Part shown: one piece after another, positions 10,767-20,958 of the stretch
Position numbering within the stretch: position 1 is the stretch's first letter
Layout: each line of letters opens with the position of its first letter
Source of the DNA: Nemertoderma westbladi
Lineage: Eukaryota; Xenacoelomorpha; Nemertodermatida; Nemertodermatidae
Length of the DNA: 37,746 bases
Assembly: GCA_032718475.1 (NCBI GenBank)
Contig: JAUCBJ010002166.1
Span: forward strand, 1-37,746
Direction: 5' to 3'
The notes under the pieces: generated by a model
What the model saw: the letters and a program-made list of their open reading frames with translations, nothing else
Told to the model about the DNA's origin: nothing
The model's database searches: none
Made by a program: the position numbers and the translations under genes

Positions 10767-11301
10767 CTTTAATGTTTGACCCATTGACGGTTAGGTTTTA
10801 GAGTTAGACTGGGAAAGTGGGAAACCTTGGTATCGAGTGTGGCATTTATTTTGATGTAATAAATGAATTTGTAGTTTCGAGCCGTTTTTTCATTTCTGAA
10901 CAACTTATTTCCATATCCTTTATTTTAATGGCCCTGTGATATGGCTACTTAGTTAATAAATTAATCATATAACAATAAAAATTAATTGCAGTAAAACAGA
11001 ATATATCCATATCTAAAACAACTAAATGTTTAATATAAAATGCCACCCATTTATGTACAGTACCTGTACCAGTCCAGTAGTTAGTTAATAAAGTAATCAT
11101 GAATTTAATTGAAAATTAATTTACTGTAAAACAATCATAACATAAATAAACATACGAATGTGTAATGTAAAATACACACATAAGTACCATAACTGTCTTT
11201 CATACAAAAATGAATGTATATACTGTAGATATACACTTTACTGACTGCAACTGTTACTTATTACTTATAATAGAACTCATCCCTTATAAACCCACACCCA
11301 G
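10767..11301. other. AT-rich intergenic stretch
   Basis: AT-rich sequence downstream of the 296-aa minus-strand gene. AGTTAATAAAxTAATCAT recurs at about 10951 and 11085 as a loose direct repeat. No gene or clean poly(A) signal is seen. Confidence 0.45.
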
Positions 11302-12192
11302 TTAATATAACAAGGTATTGAGACTGGAAGTCACTGAGTCTATTGAGCTCTCGGCGTACATAGAGAGAGTTAGCAGCTTCCAGATCTCCAATTCCTCTTT
11401 CGTTTTCTCCAACAAAGTGGAAGAATTGTTGCTTTTACCGGCACTGGTTTTAGTTGCCGATGCGAAGCTGGTCTGCTGGTGTTCGAAACGTGTCTGTAAC
11501 GAGGAGAACGACGCGGAGTGTCTGCTGTCTGCTCCCACATGTGTCTGCTCCCCTAATGTACCGCCGTCCCCTGTCTGTTCGTATTCCCCTTGTGCACCAA
11601 CCTGTACTAAAGTTTGTAAATCAGGATGTTGATATTCCAATTGATTGACATCTTGTCCCCTATATTCCAACTCCCCAGGTTGTTGGTAATCGATTGGCAT
11701 AACAACATAAGAATCAGGAATTAGGTTTCCTCCAGCATAATAGGTCGTTTCTTCATCGATAATGGGGTTAAATCTTTGACCGCTGGTCTGAAAAGAGGCG
11801 CCATTCACGAAACTTAATGCATGGAATAATTCATCTTGATCAAAAATAAAATGGTTGGTTTTCTCGCGTATTACGTTGCAATCGTCGTTTAATTTTGTCT
11901 GCATCAACGTCTCGGCTAGGTCGTTCACCTCGTCTCTTTCTGTAGTTTTCACTTCTTGGTGCTGCTCATACGGACAGTAACCACAGCTGTAAGAACTACA
12001 GCTGTGGTAAGCGGGCTGCGGCTTGGGTCTGTAGTTCAGGAAACTAGCGTTTAACTCGCCCACAAAAGAACCATATTGTTCCTGGTTTGCCGAAGCCTCG
12101 TAATGGTAAGTAACATTCGAGACGTTGTCATTAAAAGAGTCACAATCAAGTCGCACTCGCTTCCGCTTGGATTCACTGCATCTAAAATCCAT
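11302..12192 (-). CDS. unrecognised 296-aa protein, single exon
   Basis: I do not recognise this protein. The frame opens with a basic stretch KRKRVRLD (residues about 10-17) that could be a nuclear localisation signal. A Tyr/Cys-rich patch follows (SCSSYSCGYCPY, about 65-76), then a Tyr/Gln/Gly-rich, low-complexity acidic middle (about 160-225) and a Ser/Thr-rich segment. The tail EELEIWKLLTLSMYAESSIDS could form an amphipathic helix. No membrane segment or signal peptide is seen. The composition suggests a mostly disordered nuclear or regulatory protein. The ATG is the first in frame, and there is no obvious splice site at either end, though further exons cannot be excluded. The length of the frame in AT-rich DNA, where stops are frequent, is the main argument that it is real. 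Confidence 0.6.
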   Translation of the reverse strand: MDFRCSESKRKRVRLDCDSFNDNVSNVTYHYEASANQEQYGSFVGELNASFLNYRPKPQPAYHSCSSYSCGYCPYEQHQEVKTTERDEVNDLAETLMQTKLNDDCNVIREKTNHFIFDQDELFHALSFVNGASFQTSGQRFNPIIDEETTYYAGGNLIPDSYVVMPIDYQQPGELEYRGQDVNQLEYQHPDLQTLVQVGAQGEYEQTGDGGTLGEQTHVGADSRHSASFSSLQTRFEHQQTSFASATKTSAGKSNNSSTLLEKTKEELEIWKLLTLSMYAESSIDSVTSSLNTLLY

Positions 12193-12544
12193 GTATATAA
12201 ATGTAATAGTTTAGTATAATAGAGTGACGACGAGCTTGAAATGCAATAGTTGGGTTAGGAAACAGTTTATACAAATAATGTAGGCTTACGGTACATCGAA
12301 GTGGTACTGTAGGTGTAGGTTGATGTAGCAGACCTAAGATAATGTGGTACTGTAGCTATACTGCTATACTGAAAGTAACTGCAAGGCAGTTTGAGCATTT
12401 TTATGAAACTTAACACACAATCGGTAAACCGTCGTAAAATAATAATTCCTAAATTAGCCATGTAAATCTCATCATCAGTCTGCTACCATAGTACAAGATG
12501 CACATGTTGATCTGTTCTACCATAGTAGTAGTCTTCGTTTCTGC
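12193..12544. other. short intergenic stretch upstream of the 296-aa gene
   Basis: Probable 5' flank of the 296-aa minus-strand gene. It contains local near-repeats (TGGTACTGTAG at 12302 and 12344). No exon is seen. Confidence 0.4.
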
Positions 12545-13412
12545 AGGGTGGCGTAATGTGTTGCCATTAGGCGATTAAGGGGGCCATTACCACAAATCTA
12601 TTTTTTTATTTATAAAGCTACTGTACTATTCTGAAACTTTAACAAAACTGAGTATGGATAGCTTAAAAGCTTCGTAAACCCGTTTGATCGAAAAATATGC
12701 CACTTTTGTCCAGGTCTTTTTCAAAAATTGTATACATTTTGGAGCATTTATTTATACATTATGTAGGCCTAACATATCTAATTTTTAAGGATCTGTTGTA
12801 ATACCATCTGAGTTGGGGTTCTCGGCCCAAGACTTTCGCAAACTGGACCTAGATAGATATGAAAATATGTAATATAGATAATATATAGATAATATTTCAG
12901 CACAAATTTATTGTTTTTAAAAATTTATGGGGGTTTTAGTATGTTCGGGCTATATTTTGGGAATCAAATATTTTGTGATAGACAAATTGTAGCAGTTACA
13001 AAATCGGTTCTAGAAGCCAAATTTCCGTGTTTTACAAAACCAATACTGGCGATTGTAGCCCTAAGGCTGCTGAACATTTTGTTATAAGTTTGATGAAAAT
13101 GTAGTAAAAAATAAAAAAGTAATAAGGAATTTAGTTATGAAAAAAGTCAAAATCGACAAACTGAGAAAAAGGTTGCTTTGTACAGAGAGTCATGAATATC
13201 AGTCATAAATACTGTTGTTGAAAAGTGCAGTTTTGTGGTCAAAAAAATAATGAAATGATGAAAACCGATGTCACCACATGAAAGCCTTTCTATCAAACTA
13301 CAAAAAGAAAACAGATAAAAAATTTTTTTGATAATTTTGCAAATTTTCGAAAATTTCAGTTCCATTGGGGGAAATGGTCCCCTTAATGTGTTACCAGTAG
13401 GCCACCCATCAA
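12545..13412. mobile_element. TTAA-bounded inverted-repeat element (relic or MITE)
   Basis: TTAA at 12575-12578 is followed by GGGGGCCATTACC. Its mirror GGAAATGGTCCCC lies directly before TTAA at 13383-13386. Terminal inverted repeats next to TTAA are the hallmark of piggyBac-type targeting. The flanks also carry a direct repeat, TAATGTGTT(G/A)CCA(T/G)TAGGC (about 12554 and 13385), and an outer GGGTGGC / GCCACCC pair. The 804-bp interior has no transposase-like frame, so the element would be non-autonomous. Class assignment is inferred only from the TTAA and the ends. Confidence 0.55.
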
Positions 13413-14876
13413 AGGATTCACTGATGTATACGGGTCCTGAAGTAGGAGCCCAGCAGACGGCATCGGCATGCTATCAATAAAGCCTGACAGTCACAGAAGA
13501 ATTCGAGAGATTTCCATGCATTTTTTTAAAACAGACCATATGCCTTAACCCCTCCTGCGACTGTCTTCAGTGACCAATGTAGGTAGCAGGAACTCTTACC
13601 CTTCTGGGCTCTGTGGGGGGAATCTAATTTCCTTTCAGATTTGTAATTGTTTTATAATATTCACAATTCACAAACATTACACTTGCAATTTTATATCTCA
13701 AAACGAAACGCAAGGATAGTTACGCATAATCTTAATGAAGTGAATGTATGGGGCGCTGGAGCCCCACCACTACAACACGTTGAATTTACAAAAACAACAA
13801 TTGGCTCTACAACTAAACTCTAACGCTCTATTATTGGGTAACTCAAACAGTCAAGTCCCCCTGAGGCAACTCCCCTCCATCCCCGGCTGCTCCACTAACT
13901 AACCAGAACTTCAGTTCCCTAGCTGCCTAGTTCCTTATCGTGGTAAAGTAACTTTAGCTACCGGTATTTGTAGGTTCTGTGCTACTACCGGTAATGTACC
14001 GATGACACTGCACACTGTTCTGCTTTTCGAAAAATAGCATTTACTTCAAAATGAAAGTTTATTATTACCTAGGCCTACCGGTACCGGTATCGGTGCAGAC
14101 TTCTGCTCAGCCGTCTGCACATTAGTTTAATCATTGATAAGAAAATTAAGAAGAAACTAAATTGGTACCGTTATCGGTAACTATGTAGAAGTCAGTCGAT
14201 AGTTATTGAATTAAAGTTTGTTTGCACCAATAGTGAAATCTCAGGGAAATATCAGCAATACATAGTTATACCTTGTTGCTAGGCAATATCTATGTGTGGC
14301 TACTGAAGGAAATGTTAACACTGTAATTGTTATAGTCAGTTTTTTTACACCATGGTATTAGACGTCCAATCAGGTTCAGGTTAAATGTCGTCATAATTAA
14401 AAATATTAACAATAAAAGGTATCATCAATAAATTAACAAGACAACTATAATTAATGCTTGTGACATTACTTGTAGCGTTACATCTGTGCAGAAATAGTGA
14501 CATGCTGACCCGTAGGCCTACTGTACGCTGGTACGTACAGCTGTATTGGCTTGGCATTGCTGCATTGGCACTGGTATATAGATAGACCATTGGCCAGCCT
14601 GCCAGCCAGTGCTACCGCGACAGCGCTACGGTAGTGTGGCAGTCAGGCAGTGCCCGAATTCGAGTCTTTCATTCAATCTGCAATCGAAGGTTACCTACAT
14701 CGCTTCGATACCTGCTTCCGGTAGCTGCTACCACCGGCAATCAGGCACAGGCAGGCGTAGGCCATACAGCCATACCAGCATACAGCTGTACTACCATAGT
14801 CCATAGGTGATGTGATACTGTGATGGCTGATACTGTGATAGGCGTAGGCGTAGCCCTTTTCATAGGTCGGCACCAT
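13413..14876. other. gene-free stretch rich in CCGGTA motifs
   Basis: No exon could be supported. The palindromic hexamer ACCGGT and relatives (CCGGTA, TACCGGTA, GGTACCGG) occur repeatedly between about 13960 and 15420, for example CTACCGGTACCGGTATCGG near 14078. They look like scattered microsatellite-like or element-derived sequence. Confidence 0.5.
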
Positions 14877-15131
14877 TGCATTATAATGACACCCCAGTAA
14901 TCCATTTTACATTCGATAATTCATCTCTTGTGGTTGACAGGTTGATAATAGACTTCTGACTTCTGGACTTGTGCCTGTCTGGCTGTAGGCAGGTAAGTAA
15001 AGGCAGAAAGGGTAGGTTACAGTGGCGAGTTGGGGGAACCAAAACAATAAACGAATGTTAAAACTTGTTACATGATTATGAAATGAACACCATACTGCCA
15101 TATAGAAGTGCTGGGGTGTCGTTATAATGCA
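14877..15131. mobile_element. short MITE with 21-bp terminal inverted repeats
   Basis: TGCATTATAATGACACCCCAG (14877-14897) and its inverse, ending ATAATGCA (15111-15131), match with one mismatch and bound 255 bp. The interior has no coding frame and contains GGTTACAG and AACCAAAACAATAAAC, motifs shared with the palindrome near 27.5 kb. I could not define a clean target duplication. Confidence 0.6.
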
Positions 15132-15529
15132 GTAATGCCTGAATGCCTCATAGGTCTACCTCACTTTCAGCTGTTCAGTCTTTAACTCTTTTTCTGTTTT
15201 TATTATTACATATTAGGCTCTTTACTTTATACATTTAGGCCTATTAGCCTATAGACTGATAGAGGCGTTTCGTATCGGCTTTATTTACTGATTTATCTGC
15301 CTACCTCCTGCTGTCCTGCTCCTAATGTGTACTGTGACGTGACTGTCCTACCGTACAGCCGTACATCACGTAACGGTACAGTACCGGTACCTGATATCGG
15401 CAGATCGGTACCGCTACTGTGTTATTCTTATTCAGTTATCGTACAACCATTAGTCTGTTAGTAGGCATATCCACTACTGCACTATAATTCATAATTACAG
15501 CAGTTATTTACTCACCCTGTTATCCGAAT
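15132..15529 (+). promoter_or_regulatory. probable eIF3e 5' flank and leader
   Basis: About 400 bp upstream of the eIF3e ATG. ATAATTACAG|C at about 15491-15501 could be a splice acceptor for a non-coding leader exon or a spliced leader. No TATA box at a credible position is seen. Several TACCGGTA motifs cluster at 15370-15410. Confidence 0.35.
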
Positions 15530-16945
15530 ATGGATACTGGTATTCCACCAGTTGTGGAGGAGGAAGCTGGATTAATTGAAGATGAACCAGTTTTGGAGCC
15601 TGAAACTAGGACCATGTTAGCCAAATTCGACCTGACGACGGCCATGGCACCGTTCCTGGACCGCCACCTAATTCTTCCTCTCCTCGAGTTTATTACCGGA
15701 CGAGGCGTTTACTGCACCTCCCAGTTGTTAAAGTCAACCCTCGAGCTGCTGCTACCTACGAAAATGATTGACTTCCGAATAGAGACATATCATAAACTCT
15801 ATCCGGAAGAAGAAGTTCCTAATGATCTCTTAGAAGAACGCGAACAGACCGTTGCCAGAGTCAAAGACGAAGTACTTATAGAACAGGAAGCTATAGCATC
15901 GATGTTCGCGGACGATAAAATAAAATCTATCCGCGATTCCCGGCAGTTATTCGAGTACCTAGAGAAGGAACACAACTTTGGGGCCGATCGCTTAGAGAAT
16001 CTCTACGAACTGGCTGAGTTCGCGTTTAACTGCGGGATGTATCTGCAGGCCTCGCAGCTCCTCCACTCCTACCGGACACTTTCACCGGCAAACAACAAGT
16101 CCATCTCTGTAATGTGGGGGAAGTTGGCCACTGAGATCCTAAATCAAAACTGGGATGTTGCCCTAGATGAGTTGAACAAGCTTAAAGACGCTATCGACAC
16201 CAACACCTTCCGTTCTTCGCTCCAGATGCTCCAGGAACGCACCTGGTTTATCCACTGGGCCCTGTTCGTCTACTTCAACCACGAGAAAGGCAAAGACCTC
16301 ATCCTCGACCAGTTCCTGTACGAGCCTCAATATCTCAACGCAGTGCAGACAATGTGTCCGCACATACTCCGTTACCTGGCCACCGCAGTAGTCACTAACA
16401 AACGGCGTCGCAACGTTATGAAAGACCTCGTCAAGATAATCCAACAGGAACTCTACGCCTACAGAGACCCTATCACCGAGTTTATTGAGTGTTTGTTTGT
16501 CCACTTTGACTTCGCCGGCGCTCAGAAGAAGCTAGTCGAGTGCGACAAAGTAGTCTCTAACGATTTCTTTATCGTCGCCTATCGCGATGAGTTTATGGAG
16601 AATGCGCGGCTTCTAATCTTCGAGACGTTTTGCCGGATCCACCAATGTATCGGAATCGATATGCTGGCGGAGAAACTAAACCTCGAACTGGATGCCGCGG
16701 AGAAGTGGATCGTTCAGTTGATTCGAGACTCGCATCTCGACGCCAAGATAGACTCACAGTTGGGTCACGTTGTCATGGGATCCCAGACACCCTCCCCCTA
16801 CCAGGAAGTCATCGAGAAGACTAAAGCGTTGTCCTTCCGCAGTCAGGTTCTAGTTAGTTCTATAGTGAAAGTTGTTGAGAAAAATACCGTGGCAACCACG
16901 GCGGGGTTGGAGCCAATCCCAGTGACGTCACCGTGGGCGCAGTGA
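15530..16945 (+). CDS. EIF3E: eukaryotic translation initiation factor 3 subunit E, intronless, 471 aa
   Basis: eIF3e (Int-6) is a PCI-domain subunit of the eIF3 complex that binds the 40S ribosome in cytoplasmic translation initiation. Conserved family blocks run through the whole frame: FDLTTAMAPFLDRHL (about 33-47), LWGKLA-type VMWGKLATEIL, QRTWLIHW-type ERTWFIHWALFVYFNH, NAVQTMCPHILRYL, the PCI region IFETFCRIHQCIGIDMLAEKLN, and LDAKIDSQLGHVVMG near the C-terminus. Human eIF3e is 445 aa and begins at the position of Met29 here. Met1 therefore adds a 28-residue acidic extension; the in-frame ATG at 15614 is the alternative start. There are no introns, whereas animal eIF3e genes are usually split. 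The gene is undamaged, so it is either the resident gene of an intron-poor lineage or a functional retrocopy. No poly(A) tract follows. No canonical AATAAA was found within 300 bp downstream. Confidence 0.95.
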   Translation: MDTGIPPVVEEEAGLIEDEPVLEPETRTMLAKFDLTTAMAPFLDRHLILPLLEFITGRGVYCTSQLLKSTLELLLPTKMIDFRIETYHKLYPEEEVPNDLLEEREQTVARVKDEVLIEQEAIASMFADDKIKSIRDSRQLFEYLEKEHNFGADRLENLYELAEFAFNCGMYLQASQLLHSYRTLSPANNKSISVMWGKLATEILNQNWDVALDELNKLKDAIDTNTFRSSLQMLQERTWFIHWALFVYFNHEKGKDLILDQFLYEPQYLNAVQTMCPHILRYLATAVVTNKRRRNVMKDLVKIIQQELYAYRDPITEFIECLFVHFDFAGAQKKLVECDKVVSNDFFIVAYRDEFMENARLLIFETFCRIHQCIGIDMLAEKLNLELDAAEKWIVQLIRDSHLDAKIDSQLGHVVMGSQTPSPYQEVIEKTKALSFRSQVLVSSIVKVVEKNTVATTAGLEPIPVTSPWAQ

Positions 16946-18296
16946 GCTGGGCGTTCCTATAGAGATACTGCAACTTACTGGACTGGTTAATGTTGGTGGT
17001 TTTATTCCACGTGTACTGTAATTGAATACGTTCAATGCAATGTTTGCTAAAATAGTAATTGCCTCTAAAAAATACAACTATAATATAGATTTTAATTTTT
17101 TCTACTACATTAAGCGACTAGAGTTACCAGAACTCTCTATGCCTGTACGTTTGGTAATCCGATAAAAGTATGTAATAGGCCCTCCAGATTCTATGTCGTC
17201 ACAGGAATATATCTTGTACATATCTCCTCCGCCGGGGTCAAACAAGTCCATTAAAAGTGAAAACTGACATCAGAAATGAAATGAGCGACCAGGAAAACCC
17301 CCATAGCAAAAATCTTAGCATGAGTTTGTGCTTTCTTGTTGCTAGACAGACATTCTCACATATTAGCAGACAGTTTTTGCGCGGGAAGGTTCAAACCACT
17401 TTAAATGCAATTATCTCGGAATGGAATTTTTTCATTCCTTCGAAATTAAAAATGCTACTTTTCTGCAAATTTTTAATATTTTTGGATGTGATTTGGACAC
17501 AGTAATCACAAACTTGGTGTATTCAAAAGTATTGGTCATAATTTTAAAATTTTGATCCTAACTCATTTTATTGGCTTTGAAATGTGAAAAATGCTAATTT
17601 TCTGAAAAAATATTAAAATAATTTATTAATTTGGTAATAAAATTGGAAATAATCAATATCGAAAAATTTTCACCAATACTTCTTATTCAACAGTATGAGT
17701 ATATCCTAATTATACGAAATAACTAGTTATAAAGAATAACTAATGTTTGTGCGAAGGGTAGTGTTTTTAGTAATAGTAATAATTTTATGTTACTAAATGG
17801 CACTAAATTAATATAACATTGACCTTGGCCAATGGCCATTGACCTAGGACTGCTAGGACATATATATATCAAATAATCCTCAGGGATTTTTAGAGTTACT
17901 CAAGCGGAATGTAGCGCAACAAAATTTGGAAAATTATTAGGAATTGGGGGAGAAATTTTGATTTAAAAAATGTGCCTCTTTTTCGGTGATTATTGCTGTA
18001 GCGGAGAAATTTATGTTTTTTTATCTTTTAGTGAAAGACAGTTTTTATCCCTCTACCCGATGATATGTAGGTTTAGTTCAGCCTCCTATATTTTTGATGC
18101 AATGTAACATTTTACAAATGATGACTTTAACAGCATTCTGGTGTGCAGATTTGACTTTACTTATGGGCAAAATCTGGTGTATGTCAATCGATCTGACACA
18201 AGTGGTAAAGTCACAATCGGTTAATATCACAATCCCTCTAAAGTCGTGGTTGTCTAACATCATATAAACACATATCGTAAGGCAGTTGACCTTGCC
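16946..18296. other. AT-rich intergenic stretch after eIF3e
   Basis: No gene is supported. An imperfect direct repeat of the type AAAAATGCTA(C)TTTTCTG plus TTTTTAATATT is present at about 17448 and 17589. The rest is low-complexity AT-rich DNA. Confidence 0.45.
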
Positions 18297-18660
18297 TTCA
18301 CCATGTCCTGGAATATAGTGTCGTGATTCGGTACATGACCCCTTCCCCCTAATTTTTCTACATACATCTTAACGATTTCTAATGCATTAAATTTGAAACA
18401 GAGATAGTTTCACCTAACTCCTTCTTCTTATTGGGCGAGACATAATTTTTATTTTCACTTTCATTTTTTAGCCACAATCGTTTAGAAAAGGTGTCTCCGA
18501 CGTCATTGCACCAGTTCCACCGCAGTTATTCTTCAACCATATATTGATTTGTTGGTACTGTTAGAAAGCGGGCAAAAGTGTTGAGATATGTTGCATGATT
18601 TTGCACCTGCCTATTTTATTCTTTTTAATAAATACATCATATTCTGGAACATACCTTTCA
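18297..18660. mobile_element. monomeric copy of the palindrome-forming element
   Basis: It starts CACCATGTCCTGGAATATAG and ends CATATTCTGGAACATA, so its own ends are imperfect inverted repeats (TGTCCTGGAATAT versus TGTTCCAGAATAT). The body is clearly homologous to each arm of the 20.0-21.0 kb palindrome, sharing TTTGAAACAGAGATAGTTTC, TGTCTCC and TTGCATGATTTTGCA. In place of the 20-base C-run of that arm it has only CCCCTTCCCCC. It is therefore the likely ancestral single unit; the palindrome is an inverted dimer of it. No coding frame. Confidence 0.75.
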
Positions 18661-18865
18661 CCGTGGCAACGAGATTCTAAAGAAATTCAAATGTAAAATA
18701 TTTTAATAGACTTTTATTGCTTTTACTCTAACACTAAATCTTACAATGCACTAGTGCAGTTACATTCGTTTCAAATTTGCACCCGTTACATTGGCAGCAA
18801 AAGGTAGATCTTGTAGAATTTACATTGAACAAATTTCTATGAAGGTTTTGCCTCTCTTATTTAAA

Positions 18866-19373
18866 ATGTGTCTGTGGTGTAGAACTGATGTGTCTGTGGT
18901 GTAGAACTGATGTGTCTGTGGTGTAGAACTGATGTGTCTGTGGTGTAGAACTGATGTGTCTGTGGTGTAGAACTGATGTGTCTGTGGTGTAGAACTGATG
19001 TGTCTGTGGTGTAGAACTGATGTGTCTGTGGTGTAGAACTGATGTGTCTGTGGTGTAGAACTGATGTGTCTGTGGTGTAGAACTGATGTGTCTGTGGTGT
19101 AGAACTGATGTGTCTGTGGTGTAGAACTGATGTGTCTGTGGTGTAGAACTGATGTGTCTGTGGTGTAGAACTGATGTGTCTGTGGTGTAGAACTGATGTG
19201 TCTGTGCTGTAGAACTGATGTGTCTGTGCTGTAGAACTGATGTGTCTGTGGTGTAGAACTGATGTGTCTGTGCTGTAGAACTGATGTGTCTGTGGTGTAG
19301 AACTGATGTGTCTGTGGTGTAGAACTGATGTGTCTGTGGTGTAGAACTGATATGTCTGTGGTGTAGAACTGAT
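18866..19373. repeat. 22-bp minisatellite, about 23 copies
   Basis: Near-perfect tandem copies of ATGTGTCTGTGGTGTAGAAC plus TG. The only common variant is CTGTGCTGTAG in place of CTGTGGTGTAG (three units between about 19203 and 19275). The high identity implies recent expansion. Because 22 is not a multiple of three and the unit lacks stops on the minus strand, a long but meaningless minus-strand frame spans it. Confidence 0.97.
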
Positions 19374-20042
19374 ATATATTCATTTTTTTATTTGTGTGTC
19401 TCATCCGGCAAAACACTTCGCATGAATATATTCACGAGATGGTGCAGAGAATTATAGTAAATATAATATAGATACTAATATAATGTAGATACTAATCAGT
19501 TGTACCCCATAGCGGCAGACTGGGTAACTGAAGACGGTTTAAGACCTCACAATAACTCACTCTCTGGTCTAGAATATAATATATGCCAGGTATCAACGAG
19601 GAGGAATTATAGGAATTATTATAAACAATAATACGAAATGGCTTAAAGTTTTCATTTCAGACATTTTGCCATCTAGCGACAGACTGGAGAACTGCAGACC
19701 GATCACCTTCCTACAAAGACGCAGCATGTGGTATAGTACATATACTAGGATCTTTATCTTACTTAATATAAATGTAATCCCCCTAAAACGTAAGAATATA
19801 TATCACATGTACGACAAAAATCAAAGGAGTAACTTTTAATCAATTTTCGAATATATTTTATTGTTAAAACCAACTCATGGAAAGCGTAGTCGTGGACCAC
19901 CGGCCATAACATATATAGATCAACTTGAAAGGGATACTTAACTGAGAGAAACGAAATTGCGACAAATATGGAGAATCGGGAAGCCTGGAAGGATCTCATT
20001 TCCACTGTCCGAGCTCGCTCGACCTAGCAGTAGTTAGTATAT
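19374..20042. other. repeat-flank stretch left of the large palindrome
   Basis: No gene is seen. About 90 bp at 19770-19862 (AATGTAATC, then TATCACATGTACG, then CAAAAATCAAAG) is repeated directly at about 21031-21117 on the other side of the palindrome. GCGACAGACTGG-type sequence recurs at 19513 and 19676. Confidence 0.55.
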
Positions 20043-20958
20043 TACACCATGTCCCAGAATATAGTGTCGTAATTCAGTGACACGCCCCCCCCCCCCCCCC
20101 CCCCTAATTGTTCTACAAATCTTAATGAGATTGCATGAAATTTGAAACAGAGATAGTTTCACCTCCCGACCACTGCCTGGGTGAGCCAGAATTTTTATTT
20201 TTGCTTTCAATCTTTAGCTACAAGCGTTTAAAAAAGTGTCTCCAGCGATATTACACCAGTTACACTGCAGTTGTTCTTCTACCTTATAGCTGTTTGTTGG
20301 TACCAATGGACAGCTGGCCATGCAAGGATTCCAAATATGTAACACAATTTGAATTTCGTTGAAAAATAGCTGAGCTATGAGCGTTGAAATGTTGCATGGT
20401 TTTGCAACGACGCGAGGCTATTTTATTCTATTAATAAATAAACCATATTCTGGAACATTTTTTAAATGTATGAATAGCTACGTAATAGTATGATTAAAGA
20501 TGTAATGCATTGTTGCACAGCTACATAGTTGGATAAACAAAATATTCCAGATTATGATGCATTTATTAAATAGAATAAAATAGCCTCGCACCTGTGCAAA
20601 ACCATGCAACATTTGAACGCCCATATCTCGGCTATTTTTCAACGAAATTCAAATTGTGTTACTTATTTGGAATCCTTGCATGGCCAGCTTTCCATTGATA
20701 CCAACAAACAGCTATATGGTAGAAGAATAACTGCGGTGTAACTGGTGTAATATCGCTGGAGACACTTTTTTTAAACGCTTGTAGCTAAAGATTGAAAGCA
20801 AAAATAAAAATTCTGGCTCACCCACTCAGTGGTTGGGAGGTGAAACTATCTATGTTTCAAATGTCATGCAATCTCATTACGATTTGTAGAAAAATTAGGG
20901 GGGGGGGGGGGGGGGGGGTGTCACTGAATTGCGACACTATATTCTGGGACATGGTGTA
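20043..20958. mobile_element. 0.9-kb palindromic fold-back element with TA at both ends
   Basis: Two arms of roughly 410 bp, highly similar in inverted orientation, meet around a spacer of about 90 bp (20455-20545). The outer ends are CACCATGTCCCAGAATATAG and its inverse, each flanked by TA. The left arm holds a run of 20 C (20085-20104) and the right a mirrored run of 21 G (20898-20918). It is an inverted dimer of the unit at 18297-18660. No transposase frame is present. TA flanks would fit a Tc1/mariner-type insertion, but this is only an inference. Confidence 0.85.

Noticed and set aside
16163-16504. 113-codon minus-strand frame
   Set aside because: Antisense shadow of conserved eIF3e sequence.
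18820-19416. 198-codon minus-strand frame of HQFYTTDTSVLHHRH repeats
   Set aside because: It is the translation of the 22-bp minisatellite, which lacks minus-strand stops in any phase. No homology or flanking gene structure.
20898-20918. G-run as a functional quadruplex signal
   Set aside because: It is the mirrored C-run of a palindromic mobile element. Length is probably unstable or an assembly estimate, and no gene start is near.
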